Shown here: positions 1-10,796 of the stretch, in pieces | How positions within the stretch are numbered: the first letter of the stretch is position 1 | How the letters are laid out: each line of letters opens with the position of its first letter | DNA from: Papio anubis | Lineage: Eukaryota > Chordata > Mammalia > Primates > Cercopithecidae | NCBI RefSeq assembly: GCF_008728515.1 | Contig: NC_044981.1 | Location: 113,079,702 to 113,143,701 of the forward strand | DNA: 64,000 nt | Direction of reading: 5' to 3' | Made by a program: the position numbers and the translations under genes | Notes under the pieces: generated by a model | What the model saw: only the letters and a program-made list of their open reading frames with translations | Told to the model about the DNA's origin: nothing | The model's database searches: none

Positions 1-475
1 AAGTGTTAGACTTTTCTTCCACTTTTCAGATTAAAAAAAAAAAAAGTTACGGAACCCTGTAAAGCAGAGAGTAGCAAGAAATTCAAGCATTTTAGATTAA
101 CAGGATTGCATGTTGATTGAGAAAAACTTGGAAACTTGGCCATTCAGGCAGAATAAGAGAAATATTTAGTCTTCCTTTGAAATAAAACTTTTGACATGAA
201 AAGGGAAACAAGAATCTGCTTCTCTCTTTGAGCCCCCTTTACTCCTTTTAACACCCTCCTGCCACTTGCCTGCTTCCCCTCCCCGCGCCAGAGTAAGTTA
301 TAAAAGTTTTGGCTGAAGACTCCTTTCAACTAACTCCGGGCTTACTCTGAGATTCCCTACGTCACTGTTAAGCTACAGGAGATTTCACAGCGAAGCCCCA
401 CCCACTTCTGGGTTCCATCTGCAGACTTGGCCTTTTCACTTTTTTCCTACTGCTGGAATTAAAAATGAATTTGGA
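1..475. other. Gene-free unique-looking sequence
   Basis: No repeat family, exon or RNA gene recognised. A short CT/CCC-rich patch lies near 230-290. Confidence 0.4.
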
Positions 476-563
476 GATGGACGTGGTAGTTTGTGCCTGT
501 AGTCCCAGCTATGCAGCAAACACAGGCAGGAGGATCGCCCGAGTCTATTTAAAAAAAAAAAAA
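476..563 (+). repeat. Alu-derived fragment
   Basis: Contains gcctgtagtcccagct and ends in an A tract. Only the middle of an Alu monomer is recognisable. Confidence 0.55.
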
Positions 564-575
564 AGGAATCTAGAA

Positions 576-879
576 GCCGAGCGCAGTGGCTCATGCCTGT
601 AATCCCAACACTTTGGAAGGCCGAGGCGGGTGGATCACTTGAGGTCAGGAGTTCGAGAACAGCCTGGCCAACTTGGTGAAACCCCATCTTTACTAAAAAT
701 ACAAAAATTAGCCAGGCATAATGGCACGCACCTGTAATTCCAGCTGCTAGGGAGGCTGAGGCAGGAGAATCGCTTGAATCCGGGAGGCGGAGGTTGCAGT
801 GAGCCAAGATCACGCCATTGCACTCTAGCTTGCGCGATGGAGTAAGACTCCGCCTCAAAAAAAAAAAAAAAAAAAAAAA
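576..879 (+). repeat. Alu (AluS-like), full length
   Basis: Both monomers and an A tail of about 23 nt; flanked by gaatctagaag / gaatctggaag as target-site duplication. Confidence 0.95.
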
Positions 880-1998
880 GAATCTGGAAGTCAGAAAACA
901 TGACATGTGGATGTGTATAATTTGAATTAGTAATATAAGGTTACAAAGTACGTATATATGAAAAGATAATAGGGAAAGTTGAGGCTATTTTCTCACAGAG
1001 CCTTTCCCATGGTCTAACTGTCCACTGTTCTTTTGCTTGTCTGTCTCCTCAGACAGATGTGAGCTCCAGGAAGGGGGTGGCCAAACCTTAAAGCAAACAG
1101 CTTGCTAGAGTAGGCCCTCAGTGGGGGTTTGTTGGACAAATAATGCCTAAGTGGTTGACAGTATTATTTAATAATCAACAATTTTACTGTTTTGTATGAA
1201 ATGGTTCTCTTTAGGCCATTGTTTTGCTGCATGCAAACATGAGCGCTATGGAATTTCATGTTTAAAAACCCCATCATTTGGGGAAAAAAGCACCATACCA
1301 CAACTCTAATGAGTTACAACAAAACTTTAAACAAGGTTTGTGGCTGAGTTCCACTTGTCCATTGGAAAACTCAACTTGGTATACTAAGCCTTCACATTAA
1401 TCTGAGAAACAAAAGACAGAATTAACTTGGCAGTTGCTTACATGACAGATAAATGTCAATGTTAATACGGTGAGTACTTTGATGTTCCTTTGAGTCAGCT
1501 CATGTCAACTTGATATATTCTATCATAAAGAGTTCAACTTACCTAACAGCAACCGACTGCAGTTCTGTGCACATTAGATGCTTTCTCTTCTTTGAAGGTT
1601 ATCTTTCATATAGGAGAAGATATTCTAAAACATTTCTAATACTACAGAAAACAAAGTATATATTAAAATGTCTTTATTCTTTCACTAGATAATACCTTTT
1701 GACTCCAAACCTTGATATATTTCCTTTTTAAGTAGCCGATTTCGTTGTCATTTTCATCATTCCCACAATAAAAATTGGAGTCCATCTTTTTCGGCAATTT
1801 GAAGCAGGCTTGATGCCAAAAGGAAATCTGGGAGATGATTTGTGTCTGTTTCCAATTTCTGGGAGTGAGTTCACTGCACTTCTATTGCAACACAGTCTAC
1901 TCCAGTATTTTCCAGAGTTAGTCATCTACATATTTTTGAACTTTTTAAAAGACCCCTAGAAGATGACAAGAGGGAGAGCAAGAAACAAAGATATTGTA
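880..1998. other. Gene-free tract with old repeat traces
   Basis: Mostly unrecognised AT-rich DNA. An L2-like 3' end is visible at 1040-1145. Confidence 0.4.
1040..1145 (+). repeat. L2 3'-end-like remnant
   Basis: Matches the L2 tail pattern: gtgagctcc..., then gtaggccctcagtggg...gtttgttgga. Confidence 0.5.
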
Positions 1999-2300
1999 TT
2001 TTATTTTTTTGAGACAGGGTCTTGCTTTGACACCCAGGCTGGAGTCCCATGGCAAGATAGATCATGGCTCACTGCAGCCTTGACCTCCTGGGCTGAAGCC
2101 ATCTTCCTACCTCAGACTCCTGAGTAGCTGGGACTGTAGGCATGTGCCCCCATGCCCTGCTGATTTTTTTTTTTTTTTAAAGTGGAGATGAGGCCTTGCG
2201 AGGTTGCCCAGGTTGGTCTTGAATTCCTGAGCTGAAGCAGTCCTCCTGCCTTGGCCTTCCAAAGTGTTGGGATTACAGGCATGAGCCACTATGCCTGGCC
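1999..2300 (-). repeat. Alu (AluJ-like)
   Basis: Antisense Alu with many differences from young consensus (gagacagggtcttgc, gcctggcc end), consistent with an old subfamily. Confidence 0.9.
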
Positions 2301-2303
2301 TAA

Positions 2304-2611
2304 CTTTTTTTTTTTTTTTTTTGAGACAGAGTTTCACTCTTGTCACCCAGGCTGGGGTGCAATGGCACAATCTCAGCTCACCGCAACCTCCTCCTCCCAG
2401 GTTCAAGCAATTCTCCTGCCTCAGCCTCCCGAGGCAGAGTAGCTGGGATAACAGGCACCCACCACCACGCCCAGCTAATTTTTGTAATTTTAGTAGAGAT
2501 GGGGTTTCACCACGTTGGCCAGGCTGGTCTCAAACTCCTGACCTCAGGTGATCCACCTGCCTTGGCCTCCCAAAGTGCTGGGATTACAGTCATGAGCCAC
2601 TGTGCCTGGCC
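2304..2611 (-). repeat. Alu (AluS-like)
   Basis: Antisense full-length Alu with poly-T, placed directly after the previous antisense Alu. Confidence 0.95.
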
Positions 2612-2734
2612 TTAAATATTTTAAAACTGCTTTTGCTGTAACTTTCTTGTTCATATATTTATGAATGAATTTCATTAGCTCATAATGATGGGTGATGCCT
2701 CTCATATGAAGAACAACTCATAGAAATATTATCA

Positions 2735-2945
2735 TTGTAGCATCCAGCATGTATTATAGTAATTGTGTCAAGTGCTTTATGTGTATTATTCAAACCTCAT
2801 AACAGCCTAATGACATGATTACAATTGATTCTCCCATTTTTATATACAAAACAGAAATTTATAGAAATTTAGTGTTTTTCTCTGAGTTACAGAATAGTAA
2901 ACGATGAAGCTGTGGTTTTAAATTCTGGTATTCTAAGCCAACACA
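2735..2945 (-). repeat. MIR remnant
   Basis: Reads as antisense MIR: tcaagtgctttatgtgtatt, then cctcataacagccta. Confidence 0.65.
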
Positions 2946-3046
2946 GTATAATAAAACAAAAGGCATTTAGTTAATTTATATACATTTATAGAGATGATTA
3001 TAAATTATTCCACTCATTAGCTTTCTAAAAATATGAGCTGGGTTGC

Positions 3047-3283
3047 ACTTTGGGAGTCGGAGGCAGGCGGATCACCTGATTTCGAGAGTTCGAGGCCAGC
3101 CGGGAGTTTAAGAAACCCCGTCTCTACTAACAACACAAAAATCAACTGGGCGTGGTGGTGCATGCCTGTAATCCCAGCTACTCGGGAGGCTGAGGCAGGA
3201 GAATCGCTTGAACCCAGGAGGCGGAGGTTGCAGTGAGCCGAGATCGCACCATTGCACTCCAGCCTGGGCAACAAGAGTGAAAC

Positions 3284-3323
<40 letters not shown>
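3047..3323 (+). repeat. Alu, 5' truncated
   Basis: Begins at gcactttgggag, lacking the first ~30 nt, and ends in an A31 tail. Flanked by atgagctgggt / atgagctaagt, so the truncation probably occurred at insertion. Confidence 0.9.
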
Positions 3324-3325
<2 letters not shown>

Positions 3326-3557
3326 AGCTAAGTTGGGAGAAATGGAGAAACAGGAGAGCTATGCCTTCTCCACCATCACAGAAGCTAGAGGGGCTCCAGG
3401 GCCAAGATGCAGCCCCTGCTCTCTGCTCCCCCAGCTAACTAGTTTCAACAATCTGAAAATCTGCAGAGACATTTGTACTCAAGAATGCTAAAAATCATAC
3501 TATAATTTGATGTTTGATTGGTACTCTAATAAAAATCCTGAAGATAAAAGATTAAAG

Positions 3558-3846
3558 GGCCGGGCGCAGTGGCTCACATCTGTAATCCCAGCACTTTGGG
3601 AAGCTAAGGCGGACGGATCACGAGGTCAGGAGATCGAGACCATCCTGGCTAATGCAGTGAAACTCCGTCTCTACAAAATTAGCCAAGCGTGGTAGCGGGC
3701 GCCTGTAGTCCTAGCTACTCGGGAGGCTGAGGCAGGAGAATGGCGTGAACCCGGGAGGCGGAGCTTGCAGTGAGCCGAGATCGAGCCACTGCACTCCAGC
3801 CTGGGCGACAGAGCGAGACTCCGCCTCAAAAAAAAAAAAAAAAAAA
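3558..3846 (+). repeat. Alu (AluY-like)
   Basis: Full-length with AluY-type gatcacgaggtcaggagatc and cggagcttgcag. Flanked by agattaaa on both sides. Confidence 0.95.
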
Positions 3847-4017
3847 GATTAAAATGATTAAGTATCCTAAGGCATAAGAAATCTTACCAGGTTTTAAAAA
3901 ATAAAGCATCTGTAACAGATACTGCAAGAAGAGTTTGTTTAGAGATCGTTTCATATTCAGTAACCCAGATAAGTAGGTTATATTTGTGGTAAGATGCCAT
4001 TTTCATTTGTCTTATTT

Positions 4018-4019
<2 letters not shown>

Positions 4020-4053
<34 letters not shown>

Positions 4054-4219
4054 GGAGCTGGGACTACAGGTGCGTACCACCAGGCTGCTGGGCCCCTTTT
4101 AGTAGAGACGGGGTTTCACCATGTTGGCCAGGCTGGTCTTGAACCCCTCACCTCATGATTCACCTGCCTCAACCTCCCAAAGTGCTGGGATTACAGGTGT
4201 GAGCCACCGTGCCCAGCCT
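4020..4219 (-). repeat. Alu with internal deletion and T33 tract
   Basis: Antisense Alu missing about 100 nt of one monomer. Both ends are present and flanked by cttatttgacttttt direct repeats (4010 and 4219). Confidence 0.85.
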
Positions 4220-4689
4220 TATTTGACTTTTTAAAACACCTTTAGAAATGAGAGAAGCCTCCACTTGGAAGCAGAAGCAGAGTATAGGGTGTTTTTCTTC
4301 CGCCTTCAGTGGATTTCCCTCTTGGGAGTGGATTTTCTTCTGAGTCAGGATTCACTTTATTTAATTCACTAGAATATAAGAGCCTCACTTTATCATTCTT
4401 TACCTCAGTTGGTGCTAAAATAACAGGCAACTTCATAGCCATATGTATTAACTATATTTGCTTATTTTCTGTATTCTTGATGTTGTGGCATCTGGAGTCT
4501 CACTGGCCCTGGAGACACTGCCCCTCGGAGGGTTAGCTAATTCCTAGAAATCGCAAACTACTTCCCTGGGCACCTCTGGGAGTTCACATCTCATATACAA
4601 CACAGCCAATCCAGAGCTCATGCTCCAGTGGACACCTCTGGGAGTGCACCTCTCATATACAACCCAACGAATCTATTTGTGTTTTTATT
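4220..4689. other. Gene-free tract with a 41-bp direct repeat
   Basis: No family recognised. 4571-4611 and 4633-4673 are imperfect copies of each other (period 62). Confidence 0.5.
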
Positions 4690-6569
4690 TATGTTTGTAC
4701 AGATTTATGGGATACACGTGAAACTCTGTTATATGTATGTAATGTTTAGTGATCAAGTCAGGGTATGTCGGGTATGTTTCACCTGAGTACAGTACATTTT
4801 TGTTTGACTAACATGACCCAACTCTTCTATCAGACTGAATTTATGTCTTCTATCTAATTGTATGTTTATACCTTTTAACCCACTTGACTTCATCCTCCCG
4901 TTTCCCCCTCACTCACCTTACCCAGTTTTTGTCATCTACCTTTCCATTCTCTACCTCTATTTAGTCCAATTGTTTACCTCCCACATGTAAATGAGAACAT
5001 GCAATATTTTTCTTTCTGTGCCTGGCATATTTTACTTAAGATAATGACCTCCAGTTCCATCCATGTTGCTATGAATGACATTATTTCATTCTTTTTAATA
5101 ACCAAATAGTATTCAATTGTGTACATACACCTCATTTTTTAATCTGTTCATCTGTTGATGGACATTGAGGTTGATCCTCTATATTTCTATTGTGAATAGT
5201 GCTGAAATAAACATGTGAGTGCATGTATTCCTTTGATATATTGATTTCTTTTTCCTCAGGTAGGTAGCCAGCAGTGGGATTGCTGGATTGAATGCTAAAT
5301 CTGTTTTAGTTTTTCGAGAAATATCCATACTGTTTTCCACAGTAGTTATACTAGTTTACATTCTCCCAGTGTATAAAAGTTTTTTTTTCTCTGCATCATT
5401 GCCAACATCTGTTATTTTTGTCTTTTTAATCATAGCCATTCCAAGTGGTAAGATATCTCATTGTGGTTTTGCTTTGCATTTCTGTGACAGTTAGTGATGT
5501 TGAGCATTTTTCCACATATCTGCTGGACATTTGTATGTCTTCTTCTGAGAAACATCTATTCATGTTATTTGCCCACTTAAAAAAAAATAAATAAATAAGG
5601 GACAGGGTATTGCTATGTTGCCCAGACTGCTTTTGAACTCCTGGGCTCAAAGGAACTCCTTGGCCTCCCAAAGTGCTAGGATTAAAGGTGTGAGCCACCA
5701 TGCTCAGTCAACTTTGGCCACTTTATAAAGAGATTGTTTGCTTTTTCCTGTTTAGTTGCATTCCTCATATATTCTGGATATTAGTCCCCTGTTGAATGAA
5801 TAGTTTTCAAATGTTTTCTCCCATTCAACAGGTTGTCTCTTCATTTTGCTGATTCTTTTGCTGTGTAGAAGCTTTTTAGTTTAATTAATTCCCATTTGTC
5901 TATTTCTGTTTTTGTTGTATGTGCTTTTGAGGTCTTAGTCTTAAATTATTTGCCTAGGCCAATGTCCAGGAGAGGTTTCCTTAGGTTTTTGTCCAGTATT
6001 TTTGTAGTTTCAGATCTTATGTTTAAGTTTTTAATCCAACTTGACTTGGTTTTTGTATATGGTGAGAGATAGGTGTCCAGTTTCATTCTTTTGCATGTGG
6101 CTATCCAATTTTCCCAGCACCATTGATTGAAGGAGCTGTCCTTTTCCCAATATAAGCTCTTTTCGGCTTTGTCAAAGATCAGTTGGCTGTAAATGTATGG
6201 CTTTGTTTCTGGGTTCTCTATTCTGTTTCATTTGTCTGTGTGTCAATTTTTATATAAATACCATGCTGTTTTGGTTACTATATTGTTTTGGTAATATATT
6301 TTGAAGTCAGGTAATACGATACCTCCAAGCTTCATTCTTCTTGCTCAGAATTACATAGGTTATTTGGGCTCTTTTTTGGTTGCATGTGAATTTTAGGATT
6401 GTTTTAAATAATTCTATAAAAAATGAATTGGTATTTTAATAGGGATTGCATTGAATCTGTAGATTATTTTGGGCAATATGTTCATTTTAATTATATTAAT
6501 TTTCCCAGTTCATGAGCATAGGATATTTTCCATTCATTTGTGTCATCTTCAATTTCTTTGAACAGTGTT
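4690..6569 (-). mobile_element. Older L1, 3' part (ORF2 C-terminal region and 3' UTR)
   Basis: Reads as antisense L1: 3' UTR at the left, then ORF2 C-terminal coding with stops and frameshifts. The element resumes at 10797 beyond a younger L1, with continuous ORF2 alignment across the gap. Confidence 0.85.
5604..5703 (-). repeat. Alu monomer in L1
   Basis: One antisense monomer (tgttgcccagactg to gtgtgagccaccatg) preceded by an A/TAAA tract, inside the older L1. Confidence 0.75.
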
Positions 6570-6582
6570 TTATAGTTTTCTT
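6570..6582. repeat. Target-site duplication, left copy, of the nested L1
   Basis: ttatagttttctt, repeated exactly at 10784-10796 on the far side of the L1PA-like element. Confidence 0.8.
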
Positions 6583-6853
6583 CTTCTTTTTTTTTTTTGG
6601 AATGTCATTGTTGAGTAAATGTATAGTTTCTTTTATTATTATTATTATTATTATACTTTAAGTTCTAGGGTACATATGCACAACGTGCAAGTTTGTTACA
6701 TATGTATACATGTGCCATGTTGGTGTGGTGCACCCATTAACTCATCATTTACATTAGGTGTATCTCCTAATGCTATCCCTCCCCCATACCCCTTCCCCAT
6801 AATAGGACTCGGTGTGTGATGTTCCCCTTCCTGTGCCCAAGTGATCTCATTGT

Positions 6854-9800
6854 TCAGTTCCCACCTATGAGTGAGAACATGCGGTATTTGGTTTTCTGTT
6901 CTTGCAATAGTTTGCTGAGAATGATGGTTTCCAGCTGCATCCATGTCCCTACAAAGGACACAAACTCATCCTTTTTTATGGCTGCATGGTATTTCATGGT
7001 GTATATGTGCCACATTTTCTTAATCCACTCTGTCACTGATGGACATTTAGGTTGATTTCAAGTGTTTGCTATTGTGAATAGTGCCGCAATAAACATACAT
7101 GTGCATGTGTCTTTATAGCAGCATGACTTATAATCCTTTGGGTATATCCCCAGTAATGGGATGGCTGGGTCAAATGGTATTTCTAGTTTTAGATCCTTGA
7201 GGAATCCCCACACTGTTTTCCACAATGTTTGAACTAGTTTACAGTCCCACCAACAGTGTAAAAGTGTTCCTATTTCTCCACATCCTCTCCAGCACCTGTT
7301 GTTTCCTGATTTTTTAATGATTGCTATTCTAACTGGTGTGAGATAGTATCTCATTGTGGTTTTGATTTGCATTTCTCTGATGGTGAGTGATGATGAGCAT
7401 TTTTTCATGTGTCTGTTGGCTGTATGAATGTCTTCTTTTGAGAAGTGTCTGTTCATATCCTCTGCCCACTTTTCGATGGGGTTGTTTGTTTTTTTCTTGT
7501 AAATTTGATTGAGTTCTTTATAGGTTCTGGATATTAGCCCTTTGTCAGATGAGTAGATTGCAAAAATTTTCTCCCATTCTGTAGGTTGCCTGTTCACTCT
7601 GATGGTAGTTTCTTTTGCTGTGCAGAAGCTCTTCAGTTTAATTAGATCCCATTTGTCAATTTTGGCTTTTGTGGCTGTTGCTTTTGGTGTTTTAGACATG
7701 AAGTCCTTGCTCATGCCTATGTCCTGAATGGTATTACCTAGGTTTTCTTCTAAGGTTTTTATGGTTTTAGGTCTAACATTTAAGTCTCCAATCCATCTTG
7801 AATTAATTTTCATATAAGGAATAAGGAAAGGATCCAGTTTCAGCTTCCTACTTATGGCTAGCCAGTTTTCCCAGCACCATTTATTAAATAGGGAATCCTT
7901 TCCCCATTTCTTGTTTTTGTCAGGTTAGTCAAAGATCAGATGGCTGTAGATGTGTGGTATTATTTCTGAGGGCTCTGTTCTGTTCCATTGGTCTATATCT
8001 CTGTTTTGGTACCAGTACCGTGCTGTTTTGGTTACTGTAGCCTTGTAGTATAGTTTGAAGTCAGGTAGTGTGATGCCTCCAGCTTTGTTCTTTTGGCTTA
8101 GAATTGTCTTGGCAATGTGGGGTCTTTTTTGGTTCCATGTGAACTTTAAAGCAGTTTTTTCCAATTCTGTGAAGAAACTCATTGGTAGCTTGATGGGGTT
8201 GGCATTGAATCTATAAATTACCTTGGGCAGTATGGCCATTTTCACTGTATTGATTCTTCCTATCCATGAGCATGGTATGTTCTTCCATTTGTTTGTATCC
8301 TCTTTTATTTCACTGAGCAGTGGTTTGTAGTTCTCCTTGAAGAGGTCCTTTACATCCCTTGTAAGTTGGATTCCTAGGTATTTTATTCCCTTTGAAGCTA
8401 TTGTGAATGGGAGTTCATTCATGATTTGGCTCTCTGTTTGTCTGTTACTGGTGTATAAGAATACTTGTGATTTTTGCACATTGATTTTGTATCCTGAGAC
8501 TTTGCTGAAGTTGCTTATCAGTTTGAGGAGATTTTGGGCTGAGACAATGGGGTTTTCTAAATATACAATCATGTCATTTGCAAACAGGGACAATTTGACT
8601 TCTTCTTTTCCTAACTGAATACACTTTATTTCTTTCTCTTGCCTGATTGCCCTAGCCAGAACTTCCAACACTGTGTTGAATAGGAGTGGTGAGAGAGGGC
8701 ATCCCTGTCTTGTGCCAGTTTTCAAAGGGAAGGCTTCCAGTTTTTGCTCATTCAGTATAATACTGGCTGTGGGTTTGTCATAAACAGCTCTTGTTATTTT
8801 GAGATACATTCCATCAATACCGAATTTATTGAGAGTTTTTAGCATGAAGGGCTGTTGAATTTTGTCAAAGGCCTTTTCTGCATCTACTGAGATAATCATG
8901 TCATTTTTGTCTTCGGTTCTGTTTATATGCTGGATTACATTTATTGATTTGCATATGTTGAACAAGCCTTGCATCCCAGGGATGAAGCCCACTTGATCAT
9001 GGTGGATCAGCTTTTTGATGTGCTGCTGGATTCGGTTTGCCAGTATTTTGTTGAGGATTTTTGCATCGATGTTCATCAGGGATATTGGTCTAAAATTTTC
9101 TTTTTTCGTTGTATCTCTGTCAGGCTTTGGTATCAGGATGATGTTGGCCTCGTAAAATGAGTTAGGGAGGATTCCCTCTTTTTCTATTGATTGGAATAGT
9201 TCAGAAGGATTGCTACCAACTCCTCCTTGTACCTCTGGTAGAATTCGGCTGTGAATCTGTCTGGTCCTGGACTTTTTTTGGTTGGTAGGCTATTAATTAT
9301 TGCCTCAATTTCAAAGCCTGCTATTGGTCTATTCAGGGATTCAGCTTCTTCCTGGTTTAGTCTTGGGAGAGTGTAAGTGCCAGGAAATTATCCATTTCTT
9401 CTAAGTTTTCTAGTTTATTTGCGTAGAGGTGTTTATGGTATTCTCTGATGGTAGTTTGTATTTCGGTGGGGTTGGTGGTGATATCCCCTTTATCACTTTT
9501 TATTGCATCTATTTGATTCTTCTCTCTTTTCTTCTTTATTAGTCTTGCTAGTGGTCTATCAATTTTGTTGATCTTTTCAAAAAACCAGCTCCTGCATTCA
9601 TTGATTTTTTGGAGGGTTTTTTGTGTCTCTATCTCCTTCAGTTCTGCTCTGATCTTAGTTATTTCTTGCCTTCTGCTAGCTTTTGAATGTATTTGCTCTT
9701 GCTTCTCTAGTTCTTTTAATTGTGATGCTAGGGTGTCAATTTTAGATCTTTCCTGCTTTCTCTTGTGGGCATTTAATGCTATAAATTTCCCTCTACACAT

Positions 9801-9863
9801 TGCTTTAAATGTGTCCCAGAGATTCTGGTATGTTGTATCTTTGTTCTCATTGGTTTCAAAGAA
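6854..9863 (-). pseudogene. L1 ORF2 remnant (RT and C-terminal region, endonuclease lost)
   Basis: Open segments at 9357-9869, 7925-9076, 7058-7813 and 6854-7036 carry the linker, reverse transcriptase (GTRQGCPLSPLLFN; FAND in place of FADD) and Cys-containing C terminus. They are in different frames, so no full protein can be made. Confidence 0.9.
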
Positions 9864-10313
9864 TCCCATATTTCTTGGAGGCTTTGTTCATTTCTTTTTA
9901 CTCTTTTTTCTCTATACTTCTCCTCGCTTCATTTCATTCATTTGATCTTCAGTCGCTGATACTCTTTCTTCCAGATGATCGAATTGGTTACTGAAGCTTG
10001 TGCATTTGTCACATAGTTCTCGTGTTATGGTTTTCATCTCTATCAGTTCTTTTAAGGACTTCTCTACATTGGTTATTCTAGTTAGCCATTCGTCAAATCT
10101 TTTTTCAAGGTTTTCAGTTTCTTTGCACTGGTTATGTAGTTCCTCCTTTAGCTCTGAGAAGTTTGATCGACTGAAGCCTTCTTCTCTCAACTCATCAAAG
10201 TCATTCTCCATCCAACTTTGTTCCGTTGCTGGTGATGAGCTGTGTTCCTTTGGAGGGGGAGATGCGCTCTGATTTTTTGAATTTTCAGCTTTTCTGCACT
10301 GCTTTTTCCCCAT
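9864..10313 (-). pseudogene. L1 ORF1 N-terminal remnant
   Basis: Starts MGKKQCRKAENSKNQ at 10313 and encodes the N-terminal and coiled-coil portion. A frame error occurs near 9920 and the RRM and C-terminal domains are absent. Confidence 0.85.
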
Positions 10314-10783
10314 CTTTGTGGTTTTATCTGCCTTCGGTCTTTGATGATGGTGACGTACTGATGGGGTTTTGGTGTGGGTGTCCTTTCTGTTTGTTAGTTT
10401 TCCTTCTAACAATCAGGACCCTCAGCTGTAGGTCTGCTGGAGTTTGCTTGAGGTCCACTCCAGACCCTGTTTGCCTGCGTATCAGCAGCGGAGGCTGTAG
10501 AAGATAGAATATTGCTGAACAGGGAGTGTTGCTGTCTGATTCCTGCTCTGGAAGCTTCGTCTCAGGGGTGTATCCTGCCATGTGAGGTGTGAGGTGTCGG
10601 TCTGCACCTAGTGGGGGATGTCTCTCAGTTAGGCTACGCAGGGGTCAGGGACCCACTTGAGCAGGCAGTCTGTCTGTTCTCAGATCTCAACCTCCATGCT
10701 GGGAGATCCACTGCTCTCTCCAAAGCTGTCAGATGGGGGCATTAACCTCTGCTGAGGTTTCTGCTGCTTTATGTTTAGCTATC

Positions 10784-10796
10784 TTATAGTTTTCTT
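10784..10796. repeat. Target-site duplication, right copy, of the nested L1
   Basis: ttatagttttctt, matching 6570-6582 exactly. Confidence 0.8.

Larger units (their letters stand above)
6599..10783 (-). mobile_element. L1PA-like L1, internally deleted, nested in an older L1
   Basis: Minus-strand L1 with its 3' end at about 6631 (ATT-rich tail) plus about 32 nt and a second A tract. Going leftwards from the right edge it contains a partial 5' UTR (10314-10783), ORF1 from 10313, a deletion joint at about 9864, and ORF2 from after the endonuclease domain down to the C terminus. Frames are broken several times, for example around 9080-9350 and 7820-7920. The RT active-site motif reads FAND, not FADD. 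It is not autonomous. Confidence 0.92.

Noticed and set aside
436..906. Many 60-150 aa frames with phrases like SPASASRVAGITG or PPRPANFCIFSRDG across the window
   Set aside because: These are translations of Alu sequence in the two antisense frames, not genes.
1732..1964. Open plus-strand frame of about 78 codons that reads protein-like
   Set aside because: No start codon, no convincing splice sites and no family I recognise; probably chance or an old repeat.
8337..10507. Plus-strand frames opposite the L1
   Set aside because: Antisense shadows of L1 ORF1/ORF2.
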